This document shows positions 1-7,329 of a stretch of DNA of 39,110 bases, piece by piece (positions within the stretch are counted from its first letter, which is position 1; each line of letters opens with the position of its first letter). The notes below the pieces were generated by a model, which saw only the letters and a program-made list of their open reading frames with translations, was not told the origin of the DNA and ran no database searches. A program made the position numbers and the translations under genes. The stretch lies in the NCBI GenBank assembly GCA_017471245.1, contig JAFUVB010000062.1, positions 1-39,110 on the forward strand. The letters are read 5' to 3'. Origin of the DNA: Prevotella sp. GTDB lineage: Bacteria; Bacteroidota; Bacteroidia; Bacteroidales; Bacteroidaceae.

Positions 1-1146
1 GACACGGCAGGGCTTAAACGCAAGATTGGCAAGAACCAGGTACAGGCCATCCGCATCGTGCTGACTGGCACCCATACGGATATGGAGCGAATAGAACAAT
101 GCGGGAAGTTGGACGAATGGTGCCAAGTCAACATTGACTGGCTCCGTAAGACTTATGGAGCGGATAACGTGGTGTCGGCTATGCTGCACATGGACGAGGA
201 AACACCGCATATTCACGCTACAATCGTCCCTATTGTGCAGACAGAACGGAAGAAGCAGAAGAAAGAGCAGACCGTCAAGAAGAAATACAGGACAAAAGCC
301 CCTGCACCACGTCTATGTGCCGACGAGGTGATGAGCCGTGCCAACTTGATACGCTACCAAGACACATACGCAGAGCAGATGGCGGCATACGGACTGCAAC
401 GAGGCATCAAAGGCTCGGAAGCGCAGCACATTTCCACGCATGAATATTACCGCAGTCTCATTGCACAGGGCGAGGACTTGCAGACGAACATCACCCAACT
501 GCTGGCAAAAGAAGCAAAGGCAAGAGAGGTGATAGCCGAGGCAGAACAGGCAAAGAAAGACCTTACCCGCATCAAGGCCGAGGCAAAGACGGAGGAACTG
601 AAGAACTCCGCCACGAAGACTGCGACCACTGCACTCAATGGGCTTAATTCTCTTTTTGGCGGTAATAAGGTTAATAGACTGGAGAAAGAGAATGCCCAAC
701 TGCACAGGGAGGTGGACGAGTTAAACGGACAGATTGAGAGGCTTCAAACTGATATGCAGAAGTTGAAAGACAGCCATGCAAGGGAACTCAACCGCACCAT
801 TGAACAGCACCAGCAGGAGGTGAGCAATCTGAAGCGCATCTTAGACAAGGCTTACAAGTGGTTCCCGAGTTTCAAACGCTTCCTCAAGATGGAACGTGAA
901 TGTCTGGATTGCGGCTTTAGCGAGGCGCAGACCGACCAACTGCTGCACGGACAGACCGTCAATTTTAGTGGGTGGCTGCACTCAAACGAGTACAGGCGCA
1001 ATGTACTTGCCAATAACGTTACCGCAGAGGTGATAAGGGATGACAAACGCAATTTGTTCCTGTTTGTTAACCAGACACTAATTGCACAGTGGTTTAGGGA
1101 GCAATTCGGTTTAGGACAAGAACAGCGGAGGGGGTTAAAAATATAA
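1..1146 (+). CDS. MobV/Pre-family plasmid mobilization relaxase, 5' end outside window
   Basis: The reading frame is open from base 1, so the start lies upstream and the GTG at 58 is only an internal codon. The encoded part carries the MobV metal-binding signature HMDEETPHIHA at 187-219 (three His plus Asp-Glu), which in Pre/Mob relaxases co-ordinates the metal for nicking at oriT. Downstream is a long Glu/Lys/Gln-rich stretch, roughly bases 480-840, with heptad character typical of the coiled coil that follows the catalytic domain in this family. The protein is expected to nick and pilot one strand of a mobilizable plasmid or integrated element during conjugation with help from a co-resident conjugation system. 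Catalytic Tyr and the N-terminus cannot be seen. Family assignment is firm; the element type is not. Confidence 0.9.
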   Translation, partial: DTAGLKRKIGKNQVQAIRIVLTGTHTDMERIEQCGKLDEWCQVNIDWLRKTYGADNVVSAMLHMDEETPHIHATIVPIVQTERKKQKKEQTVKKKYRTKAPAPRLCADEVMSRANLIRYQDTYAEQMAAYGLQRGIKGSEAQHISTHEYYRSLIAQGEDLQTNITQLLAKEAKAREVIAEAEQAKKDLTRIKAEAKTEELKNSATKTATTALNGLNSLFGGNKVNRLEKENAQLHREVDELNGQIERLQTDMQKLKDSHARELNRTIEQHQQEVSNLKRILDKAYKWFPSFKRFLKMERECLDCGFSEAQTDQLLHGQTVNFSGWLHSNEYRRNVLANNVTAEVIRDDKRNLFLFVNQTLIAQWFREQFGLGQEQRRGLKI

Positions 1147-1170
1147 TTGCAAATGCCATATTGGCGGAGC

Positions 1171-1201
1171 CTCGCCTACCGACAGATTTTGTCGGAGCGA
1201 G
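1171..1201. repeat. Two-tier inverted repeat after the relaxase gene
   Basis: CTCGC (1171-1175) pairs with GCGAG (1197-1201), and inside it CCGACA (1179-1184) pairs with TGTCGG (1190-1195) around a 5-base loop. It lies 25 bases beyond the relaxase stop. There is no T-run on either side, so it is not a clear terminator. A role as a processing site or a recombination/transfer site is possible but unproven. Confidence 0.6.
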
Positions 1202-1231
1202 ATTCCGCTATGGGGTATAAGGTAATCCCGC

Positions 1232-1250
1232 AATAAGCACCTTGCTTATT
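1232..1250. terminator. Possible weak terminator hairpin between convergent genes
   Basis: AATAAGC (1232-1238) and GCTTATT (1244-1250) form a perfect 7-bp stem that just reaches the stop codon of the minus-strand gene. On the plus strand a T-rich stretch follows, which could serve the relaxase transcript. The stem is AT-rich, so strength is doubtful. Confidence 0.4.
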
Positions 1251-1777
1251 TACTCTTTCTTTACTGCTTCTGTGGGAATCCAGTAAAGTGTGCCATCATC
1301 AAACCTTACTTGAACTTTAGTCCAGCTGCCATGAATAACTTTTCCATGAGAACCTTGCCATATATGTTTGGCCTTTCCCGAACTTGTTTGCTCATAAATA
1401 CCAACGGCATCTCTCGCAACCATAGCATCTCCCAACTCATCGTTATCTTTATCTAATGTCCCCCATGTGTTGTTAACAACGACTATTCTATCCCCTATTT
1501 GTGGTGTGCCTGTTGAATCAAATGCCCCACAATAGTAAAGCGCAATACAAACACAAAAAGCCAAGACCCATAGACCGCGTTTTTGCTGTTTGGTCCATCT
1601 CGTCTGTGTATCTTGCTTTGGTGCTGCTTTCGGCTTCTCCTCCGGGGCTTCCCACAGGAAGTTTTTGTCGTTGTCGAAGTTCTGATTACACTGACTGCAA
1701 TGGAGGCGCTTGTCGTTTTTGTACTCGTCGGGCACAGAGAGTGTCGCTCCACAATGAGGGCAATTTACGTATGTCAT
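1250..1777 (-). CDS. Zinc-ribbon, single-pass membrane protein of unknown function
   Basis: This is a 175-aa protein starting at the ATG at 1777. The longer frame up to 1906 is rejected because it lies inside the upstream gene and the protein begins naturally with the zinc ribbon. Residues 6-30 hold CPHC and CSQC, a four-cysteine zinc ribbon. A charged Lys/Glu/Pro linker follows, then one hydrophobic segment at about 68-84 and a C-terminal domain of about 90 residues containing several Trp and Gly. The layout predicts a cytoplasmic ribbon and an exported C-terminus. The upstream minus-strand gene ends 13 bases before this start, so the two are probably co-transcribed. I do not recognise the C-terminal domain. 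The same ribbon-membrane-tail plan is seen in the genes at 34.1-37.0 kb. Confidence 0.75.
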   Translation of the reverse strand: MTYVNCPHCGATLSVPDEYKNDKRLHCSQCNQNFDNDKNFLWEAPEEKPKAAPKQDTQTRWTKQQKRGLWVLAFCVCIALYYCGAFDSTGTPQIGDRIVVVNNTWGTLDKDNDELGDAMVARDAVGIYEQTSSGKAKHIWQGSHGKVIHGSWTKVQVRFDDGTLYWIPTEAVKKE

Positions 1778-1790
1778 AATAAAACCGCTT

Positions 1791-3107
1791 TTAATAGATT
1801 GGTTGTAATGTTGCAAAGAAATCATAGAGCCGGGGATTGATGTCGTTGGCGTACAGATAGGCGGTACTGCCGTTGACGACAAGAATGCCATTGGCATTGT
1901 TGTCAAAATTCGGTATAACGAATATTTCCTGACCTGCCTTCAGCGTAAAGGTCTGCTCGTTGCGCACATCGTGGAATACATAATCCTTACTGCGCTTTAT
2001 TTTCTTGAGGATGCACGTATGCTGCTGGAAGAACTGCCCTTGATAGAAATTTTTTAGCACATACCGGCCGTTCAATTTGTCTTTTTCCAAAACCCACGTA
2101 TGGTTGTTGTCGCCAGTGCCTGTCTCTCGCCACTTACCGACGATTTCTGTCTTCGGCTCTTCCTTCTTGGGCTGCTCCTGCGTGGCTACGGACTTGTGAT
2201 TGCCGAGAATGGCATCCCGTTCTTCTGTTGACTGGGGTGTACTGTCCTCAACAGAGTCAACTGCCTCTTCAACTGCTGTTTCTGTGGCATACGGCTGCGT
2301 ATCGCTTTGACGGTTTTTCATGATGATGACAAACAGAAATAGTGCAACGGCAATGCCAATCAGCCACATTACTACCTTGTATGTTGTTTTGCTTACACCT
2401 CCCTCGGCAGGATTGCTCTTAACAGGAGCTATATCTTTTTCCGTTTCTACTATCTGCGTCATTGGCATCTGCTCGTCTGCAACAGGCAATACCGCAGGAT
2501 CATCTTCCACCACTCTTGTTGCCACGCCAACAACTTTCGGCATGGCAGTATTACTCTTGGGTGTTTTCGGTTTAAAGGGCTCGTTTTTAGGCGAATAGAT
2601 GGTTTTCTTGGCATAAACCTCGCCACTTTCAATGTCGCCCGTAGTAACCTTGAAACTCTGCAACTTCTCTACCTCGTAGATGTCACGCAAAATATCTGCG
2701 CATTTCACGGCAGCTTTTTCAATGTTAGTGCCGAAGTCAATGGCATACATTCTTGATCCGAAATCCTTGACCTCTCTAAACTCGCCGAAATCGCTTCTGG
2801 TCTTGAAGTGCTCCAACTGCTGTTTCTGCTCCTTCATGCTGAACGAGAAACAGAGTGCAATCATCGGCTCAAATTCCTTGTCAATGTCATTCTGTACCCG
2901 TTCGGGAAACACCTCAGTGCCTGTCCGCTCGTCAACGATGGCCGACGGATGCATCAAATGCATCACAGTATCATTCTTCACTATAATCTCCGTGCAGATG
3001 TTTTTGTAATAGTCCTGCTCGGACAGATTTTTCTGTAGTTGTTCGCGTAGAACATTTGTTGCCTTCTCCAACATGATATTCTTTTTTTTAGCATTAATCC
3101 TACTCAT
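1791..3107 (-). CDS. Hypothetical single-pass membrane protein
   Basis: This 438-aa protein is unrecognised. Its N-terminal half (residues 1-240) is soluble and charged, with one alternative start at Met12. A single transmembrane segment lies at about 245-263. A Glu/Ser/Thr-rich low-complexity linker (about 270-320) leads to a C-terminal domain of about 110 residues with alternating beta-like strands containing GKWRETG and GILVVNGSTAYLY. The order implies a cytoplasmic N-terminus and an extracytoplasmic C-terminus. It sits directly upstream of the zinc-ribbon membrane protein and likely shares its mRNA. Location beside a relaxase suggests accessory cargo. No function is claimed. Confidence 0.75.
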   Translation of the reverse strand: MSRINAKKKNIMLEKATNVLREQLQKNLSEQDYYKNICTEIIVKNDTVMHLMHPSAIVDERTGTEVFPERVQNDIDKEFEPMIALCFSFSMKEQKQQLEHFKTRSDFGEFREVKDFGSRMYAIDFGTNIEKAAVKCADILRDIYEVEKLQSFKVTTGDIESGEVYAKKTIYSPKNEPFKPKTPKSNTAMPKVVGVATRVVEDDPAVLPVADEQMPMTQIVETEKDIAPVKSNPAEGGVSKTTYKVVMWLIGIAVALFLFVIIMKNRQSDTQPYATETAVEEAVDSVEDSTPQSTEERDAILGNHKSVATQEQPKKEEPKTEIVGKWRETGTGDNNHTWVLEKDKLNGRYVLKNFYQGQFFQQHTCILKKIKRSKDYVFHDVRNEQTFTLKAGQEIFVIPNFDNNANGILVVNGSTAYLYANDINPRLYDFFATLQPIY

Positions 3108-3160
3108 TTGGCGGAAAGGACACTGACCTTAGGACATAAAGAAAGCGCAAACCCCTCCAT

Positions 3161-3285
3161 TTTCTCTGTCAGGCCTTGCACTGCCTCTATTCACAAATGG
3201 GAAGTCTGCGCTTATAGGGCGCATATTCCTTGTGAATAGATTTGCTCTTTAGTCCCTTTTTCGAGGTGCAAGTTCGACAGAGAAA
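3161..3285. repeat. Large nested stem-loop (four collinear stems)
   Basis: Four perfect stems nest in order. TTTCTCTGTC (3161-3170) pairs with 3276-3285, CTTGCAC (3175-3181) with 3266-3272, CTATTCACAA (3187-3196) with 3230-3239, and TGCGC (3207-3211) with 3219-3223. The element fills the gap between the divergent genes at 3107 and 3428. It could be a structured leader of the minus-strand gene, a small RNA, a MITE-like insertion or a DNA cruciform used in replication or transfer. Confidence 0.75.
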
Positions 3286-3305
3286 GTTTGAGCAATTAAA
3301 ATAAT

Positions 3306-3319
3306 GTGTTTTAAAACAC
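3306..3319. promoter_or_regulatory. 14-bp perfect palindrome, possible operator
   Basis: GTGTTTTAAAACAC is a perfect palindrome in the divergent intergenic region. It lies 17 bases outside the nested stem-loop, just downstream of a minus-strand -7-like TAATTTTGC (3331-3323), and about 65 bases upstream of the promoter of the defence-like operon. It could bind a dimeric repressor. No regulator gene is adjacent. Confidence 0.4.
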
Positions 3320-3382
3320 GTTGCAAAATTACAAAAAAGTTGGTACATTGTGCATGATTTTGAGAAAAAACTTCGTCATCTG

Positions 3383-3414
3383 TTGCTAATCTCAAGAAAA
3401 AACACTAATTTTGC
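3383..3414 (+). promoter_or_regulatory. Bacteroidetes-type promoter of the sce7726-sce7725-RES operon
   Basis: TTG at 3383-3385 and TAATTTTGC at 3406-3414 are separated by 20 bases, which fits the -33/-7 consensus. Transcription would begin near 3420, downstream of the GTG at 3350, so the first gene must start at 3428 or 3437. Confidence 0.65.
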
Positions 3415-3427
3415 ACAGATTATTGAC

Positions 3428-4336
3428 ATGTCATTCATGAATAAGACAACACCATATGTACAGAGCGAAAGATTGAGGAGCTATTCTTCAGTCTTTACTC
3501 GGAAGGTGTTTTCTGACATCATCAACTATAAAGATTTCTCTCATTTGAATTGGCTATACTCAACGTATGACCAATATCAGAAAGGCATTGATTCATATTT
3601 TGACTATCTATTATACCTATATAGATATATTGCGAGATTCTATAGATGCGAGTATGTATACAAGAACGAAATCATAAATCAACTTTTGTTGAAAAAATAT
3701 AGCACAAAGAACACCATTGCTTTCAATGAATTTCGGGTTGGCAATTCAATTGTTGACTTTGCCATGATGAATGGTGAGAGCAAAGCTTTTGAAATCAAGA
3801 CCCAGTTTGATTCGTCAAGAAGGCTTTCCAAACAGCTGGACGATTATAAAAAAGTGTTTAACAAATGCTATATTGTTATTTCTTCAGAAGATTTAGGCTA
3901 TTATGAGAGTCTTGTCGAACCAACTACAGGCATCATAGAGTTATATTATGACAGAGGGAGAATAAAATTAAATGAATACAGACCTGCAGTTAAAAATTCA
4001 AAATTCGATTCCGGAATTCTAATGGGTTGTCTGAGAACACAGGAATACAAGGACATCGTGTTGTCATTTGATGGCTGTCTTCCTGACGTTAGTGAATATG
4101 AAATGTATGATGCATGCAAAGCACGCATTATGCAAATACCTTCTTTGAAGCTAAATGAACTTTTCCTTTATGAGATAAAAAAAAGAAAAAGTATAACAAG
4201 CAAACTGAAGGATGTCCCAAAGGAGTTGAGGCAAATTTGTCTTTCTCTAAATCTCTCTGAAAAAGAAAGATCCGAATTGGCCAACCAATTATGTAACCCA
4301 ATAAAAAAGTCTGATTTATGTATTTTCCGTATTTAA
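3428..4336 (+). CDS. sce7726-family protein, PD-(D/E)XK nuclease-like
   Basis: The 302-aa product begins at the ATG at 3428 (an alternative is 3437). The longer frame from GTG 3350 is rejected because the promoter lies inside it. The central region matches the sce7726 family: a helical N-terminus with many Tyr (about 40-75), then NEFRVGNSIVDFAMM and AFEIKTQFDS. Asp110, Glu122 and Lys124 form a D-x11-ExK arrangement resembling a PD-(D/E)XK nuclease core, with Glu81 or Glu101 as a possible extra acidic residue. The C-terminal third is helical and charged. sce7726 genes are typically found beside sce7725 genes, as here: the next start lies 19 bases inside this gene, implying translational coupling. 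The region is clearly more AT-rich than the core genes. Nuclease activity is inferred from the motif only. Confidence 0.8.
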   Translation: MSFMNKTTPYVQSERLRSYSSVFTRKVFSDIINYKDFSHLNWLYSTYDQYQKGIDSYFDYLLYLYRYIARFYRCEYVYKNEIINQLLLKKYSTKNTIAFNEFRVGNSIVDFAMMNGESKAFEIKTQFDSSRRLSKQLDDYKKVFNKCYIVISSEDLGYYESLVEPTTGIIELYYDRGRIKLNEYRPAVKNSKFDSGILMGCLRTQEYKDIVLSFDGCLPDVSEYEMYDACKARIMQIPSLKLNELFLYEIKKRKSITSKLKDVPKELRQICLSLNLSEKERSELANQLCNPIKKSDLCIFRI

Positions 4337-5262
4337 GAGGTAAGCAGTTTGAGTTATTGGCTTTGCGAGATTTCGCAACAGGAAATCAAAACAAAGAAAA
4401 GGTAGTCCCTATTATAGAGCCTGTAAAGCAACAGTTTGGAGGGCTTAACACAGCTATATCTGCCATGTTGGATAGTCGACTCCAATTTGCAATAATTCTT
4501 AACCCAAAGGATGGAGATTTCAAGCATCCAAATGTAAATAATGACATTTTAGGAAGCCTGACTTCTTTAGTCTGTACGCATGATGGTTGGATTCCCGCTT
4601 ATATTTACAAACGAAATGCCAATGTCCTCCTCAGTCATATTGATCAAAATAATCTCCAGCAAGTAATGGTTATACTTCCTAATGGAGCTGATATCAATGA
4701 TGAAGGTCTAATGGACCTTCTTCACGATGAAAGAGTCACTTACATTGTGAATGGGAATAATGGAAATAGATCAACTCGGGCAAGACTTCTTAGATTAAAC
4801 AAGCAACTAATCTCGCTTGAAGACAGATTTAACAATAAGTCAAGAAATGCAGATTATGCCGACCCCGATGATGAATTCTTTAGTGATGATTTCGCATATT
4901 ACAATGCAGATGGCCTATATGGATTTTCTGACTATACTGCCTTGCCAAAAGATTTTATAGAAGGGGGAATGATGCCATATGCTATTGCCATCCACCTGAC
5001 ATATCAAAAGGCAGATGATCAGATTTTTGTACATCATTTTGTTTCAGATAACAATTTTGACCAATCCAATGTTCGTGGTAAATTCCATGAAGCTGCCATA
5101 AAGATAGCTCCATTCTTTGGTAATGGTATTGCCCATACTACTGCTGTTGACGAGTTAATTGAAAAAGCAAGCCAAGAAGATGGATATCCAGGACTTGGCT
5201 ATATAAAAAAGTTATCAATACTGAATCATCTTGAATTAATAAACGGCATTTTGTCAGACTGA
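4318..5262 (+). CDS. sce7725-family (Beta-protein-like) protein
   Basis: This 314-aa protein opens with YFPYLRGKQFELLAL and continues KVVPIIEPVK, the N-terminal signature of sce7725 proteins. I also see a resemblance to the Beta protein of the phage P4 gop-beta-cII exclusion locus (Pfam Beta_protein). The chain has the alternating strand/helix look of an alpha/beta fold with no membrane segment or signal peptide, so it is cytoplasmic. It overlaps the sce7726 gene by 19 bases and is followed 9 bases later by the RES gene, so the three are almost certainly one operon. Biochemical activity is unknown. The family name is well supported, and the link to P4 Beta is from memory of the motif rather than a search. 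Confidence 0.8.
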   Translation: MYFPYLRGKQFELLALRDFATGNQNKEKVVPIIEPVKQQFGGLNTAISAMLDSRLQFAIILNPKDGDFKHPNVNNDILGSLTSLVCTHDGWIPAYIYKRNANVLLSHIDQNNLQQVMVILPNGADINDEGLMDLLHDERVTYIVNGNNGNRSTRARLLRLNKQLISLEDRFNNKSRNADYADPDDEFFSDDFAYYNADGLYGFSDYTALPKDFIEGGMMPYAIAIHLTYQKADDQIFVHHFVSDNNFDQSNVRGKFHEAAIKIAPFFGNGIAHTTAVDELIEKASQEDGYPGLGYIKKLSILNHLELINGILSD

Positions 5263-5271
5263 TATTTAGCT

Positions 5272-6264
5272 ATGTTAATCTGTGGTAACTGCTTTAATGA
5301 CGTAGAATTGCAAATCGCCGTTAGCAATGAATCATCTGGGTACGGTATTTGCGAAGCATGTGGGCAAGAAGCATATGTTGTAGATACTAATCTTTTTGCA
5401 GATTTCTTCAAGGAATTATTACATCTGTTTCAGCCAACCAGAGAAGGGATAGATATAGTTAGCCTTCTTCAAGAGGACTGGGACATATTTGTTGATGATG
5501 AAGTTGGCAAAAGAATCATAGGCCATTTCTTGTTATTAGACAATTATGGTTATAATTTAAATGAAAAAGTTGGATATGTTGCGAACATAAAGGACATCAT
5601 GTCAATATGGGATGATGTTAAAAAGGAAGTACGCGAAGAAAAGAGATTCTTTGCAAATTTATCGTTCTTCGATGGAAACAACATGATTGAGGCAAATACA
5701 ATAATTCCTCAAGACACGATTCTATATAGAGCGAGGGTAATTCCACCAGATCGAACGTATCTAACCAAAAACGATATGGGTTGCCCTCCGAGAGGAAAGG
5801 CTACGGCAGGTAGAGCAAACCCTCTTGGCATTCCTTATTTGTATCTGTGTAAAAACGAAGAAACAACATACTACGAAGTCCGTGCTTTATATTTAGACAA
5901 ATTGACTATAGGAAGTTTCAAAACTACAAGAGATTTAAATATCTTAGATTTTACTTCGACATTAAGTTTGTATTATGCATATAATAATTCTACGATTTCT
6001 CTTTCCGAAGTAATTGCAAAACAAAAAATATTGCAATTTATCAGTAAAGACTTATCAAAGCCGTTAAGACGATATGATTCTGAGTTAGAGTACGTTCCAA
6101 CGCAATTGGTCTGCGAGTATTGTAAAATTAATGGAATAGATGGAATATGTTTTAATAGTTCATTACATAATGGTGGAGTCAATGTTGTCCTATTCGACTC
6201 TTCTTCTGCAAAATGTATAAAAGTAGTCAGTAGAGAGATTCAAGATGTACATATTTCGAGATAG
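5272..6264 (+). CDS. RES-domain protein with N-terminal zinc ribbon (putative NAD+-consuming effector)
   Basis: This is a 330-aa protein. Residues 4-30 hold CGNC and CEAC, a zinc ribbon. Residues about 40-140 are helical and may be the HEPN/RES N-terminal domain that often precedes RES. The RES domain spans about 148-320, with LYRAR (Arg153/155), GRANPLG (Arg181), TTYYEVR (Glu202) and CFNSS (Ser296/297), the conserved Arg-Glu-Ser set that names the family. RES proteins studied so far (for example MbcT) are toxins that degrade NAD+ by phosphorolysis or hydrolysis. No Xre/MbcA-type antitoxin is adjacent, and the gene ends an operon with sce7726 and sce7725, so a role as the killing arm of a multi-gene defence system is a reasonable inference. 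Length is far above the roughly 150-190 aa of simple RES toxins. Confidence 0.85.
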   Translation: MLICGNCFNDVELQIAVSNESSGYGICEACGQEAYVVDTNLFADFFKELLHLFQPTREGIDIVSLLQEDWDIFVDDEVGKRIIGHFLLLDNYGYNLNEKVGYVANIKDIMSIWDDVKKEVREEKRFFANLSFFDGNNMIEANTIIPQDTILYRARVIPPDRTYLTKNDMGCPPRGKATAGRANPLGIPYLYLCKNEETTYYEVRALYLDKLTIGSFKTTRDLNILDFTSTLSLYYAYNNSTISLSEVIAKQKILQFISKDLSKPLRRYDSELEYVPTQLVCEYCKINGIDGICFNSSLHNGGVNVVLFDSSSAKCIKVVSREIQDVHISR

Positions 6265-6306
6265 TAGTTCTTGTAAGAATTATAATGCAGAATTATTAGG
6301 CTAAGA

Positions 6307-6339
6307 TTTGGTAAAATCATATTTTTTATGTACCTTTGT
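6307..6339 (+). promoter_or_regulatory. Promoter downstream of the RES gene
   Basis: TTTG (6307-6310) and TACCTTTGT (6331-6339) are spaced by 20 bases, a full match to the Bacteroidetes sigma consensus. The start point would be near 6345, so the strong hairpin at 6342-6383 would form the very 5' end of the transcript. Confidence 0.75.
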
Positions 6340-6341
6340 CA

Positions 6342-6383
6342 CCGACATTGAGCCATTGAAACAGGCTGGTGGCTCAGCGTCGG
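6342..6383 (+). ncRNA. Stable 14-bp hairpin at a transcript 5' end, candidate leader or small RNA
   Basis: CCGACATTGAGCCA (6342-6355) pairs with TGGCTCAGCGTCGG (6370-6383) with one A-C mismatch and one wobble, around a 14-base loop. It starts at the predicted transcription start of the promoter just upstream. It could protect an mRNA, act as a regulatory leader, or be a recombination or transfer hairpin. There is no T-run, so it is not a terminator. Confidence 0.5.
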
Positions 6384-6412
6384 GAGTTCTTTGATACGCA
6401 AATCACAGCAGA

Positions 6413-6571
6413 ATGAGGAAAATAGAAAGGTCTCTTATTCGTAACCCCGATTTTTCTCAATCCTCCGAACTGCCTTTATTTACAAAAGGTTTGCTTTTTC
6501 TTCCAGAATTACAAAATAATGCTCAAAAATCAATAATTTTACTATCAGAATTAAGTGCCTTAAACATTTAA
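6413..6571 (+). CDS. Possible 52-aa small protein
   Basis: An ATG at 6413 opens a 52-codon frame ending in TAA at 6571, about 65 bases after the predicted transcript start. The N-terminus is basic (MRKIERSLIRNP) and the rest has leucine-rich stretches without a clear membrane segment. I do not recognise it. Promoter and position favour it slightly, but a frame of this size in AT-rich DNA may be chance or a remnant. If it is not real, the 6265-6738 gap holds only the promoter, the hairpin and AT-rich sequence. Confidence 0.25.
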   Translation: MRKIERSLIRNPDFSQSSELPLFTKGLLFLPELQNNAQKSIILLSELSALNI

Positions 6572-6678
6572 TAGAAATTAACTTTTTATAAACCACTCAT
6601 TATCAACAACTTACAAAAATGTTACAAAATCGGACAAAAAAAAACCTAAAAAAAAGAACAACGTATCAAAAAAATGTT

Positions 6679-6687
6679 TACCTTTGC
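6679..6687 (+). promoter_or_regulatory. -7 element of the small lipoprotein gene
   Basis: TACCTTTGC matches the -7 consensus. The sequence 20 bases upstream is an A-tract without a clear TTTG, so the -33 element is poor. The start codon is 52 bases downstream. Confidence 0.6.
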
Positions 6688-6738
6688 AACGTTTTAATAA
6701 ACAAATGATTGTTTTACAGATTTAAAAAAGCAAAGAAA

Positions 6739-6900
6739 ATGAAGAAATTAGTTTTAATGTTCGTGGCTGTTGCAGCTATCTCTTTCGCATCTTGTGGTAA
6801 CAACAAGACTCAGGCTCCTGAGGAAGAAGTGATCGATACCGCACTGGTTGACACTATCGCTGCTGACACAGTTGCTGCTGATACAGTTGTTGCTGAGTAA
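6739..6900 (+). CDS. Small acidic lipoprotein
   Basis: This 53-aa protein starts at ATG 6739; the upstream TTG frame adds only charged residues. MKKLVLMFVAVAAISFASC is a signal peptide ending in a lipobox with Cys19. The mature part is about 35 residues, acidic, and contains three imperfect repeats of the type DTVAADTV. Such small Glu/Asp/Thr-rich lipoproteins are common in Bacteroidetes but their role is unknown. It is monocistronic, with its own -7 element and a strong terminator at 6931. Confidence 0.8.
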   Translation: MKKLVLMFVAVAAISFASCGNNKTQAPEEEVIDTALVDTIAADTVAADTVVAE

Positions 6901-6930
6901 TTTCAGCTAGAACAGTAAAAGAGAGAAACG

Positions 6931-6958
6931 CCGCCGGACCTCAGGTTCGGCGGTTTTT
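6931..6958 (+). terminator. Rho-independent terminator of the lipoprotein gene
   Basis: CCGCCGGACC (6931-6940) pairs with GGTTCGGCGG (6944-6953) with one wobble and a 3-base loop, followed by TTTTT. Confidence 0.9.
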
Positions 6959-7074
6959 CGTATCTACAAACGTCAACACGTCATACCGAAAGCCCCGCTC
7001 CCTATACAGAAAACAGAATAATTGTGTCACTGCGCTTAAACAACTGAATAGCAATAGTTTACAGAATTCTATCC

Positions 7075-7329
7075 GTTACCTGCTGCGTTACCTGCTGCGT
7101 ATTGCCAGTGCACATTGACCATTGACCGTTGACCATTGAGCATTGTGCTTTGAGTGTTGGCAATTTACCATTGACTGTTAACCGTTGACCAGCTACCAAA
7201 GCTATCTTCAATGCTCAATGGTCAATGGTCAATGCTCAATGGTCAATGAAATAACGGTCAATGTTCAATGGTCAATGCTCAATGGTCAATGTTCAATGGC
7301 AATACGCAGCAGGTAACGCAGCGAGTAAC
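7075..7329. repeat. Large inverted repeat with heptamer arrays in both arms
   Basis: The outer arm 7075-7106 (two copies of GTTACCTGCTGCG followed by TATTGCC) is the reverse complement of 7298-7329 at 30 of 32 positions. Inside lie CATTGAN heptamers on the left (7113-7147) and twelve TCAATGN heptamers on the right (7208-7249 and 7258-7299). The remaining sequence from 6960 to 7617 shows no gene. It could form a long cruciform or a transcript hairpin downstream of carB. Confidence 0.85.

Noticed and set aside
5272-6264. Classical Xre-RES toxin-antitoxin pair
   Set aside because: No Xre-type or DUF2384-type antitoxin gene is adjacent, and the partner genes are sce7726 and sce7725.
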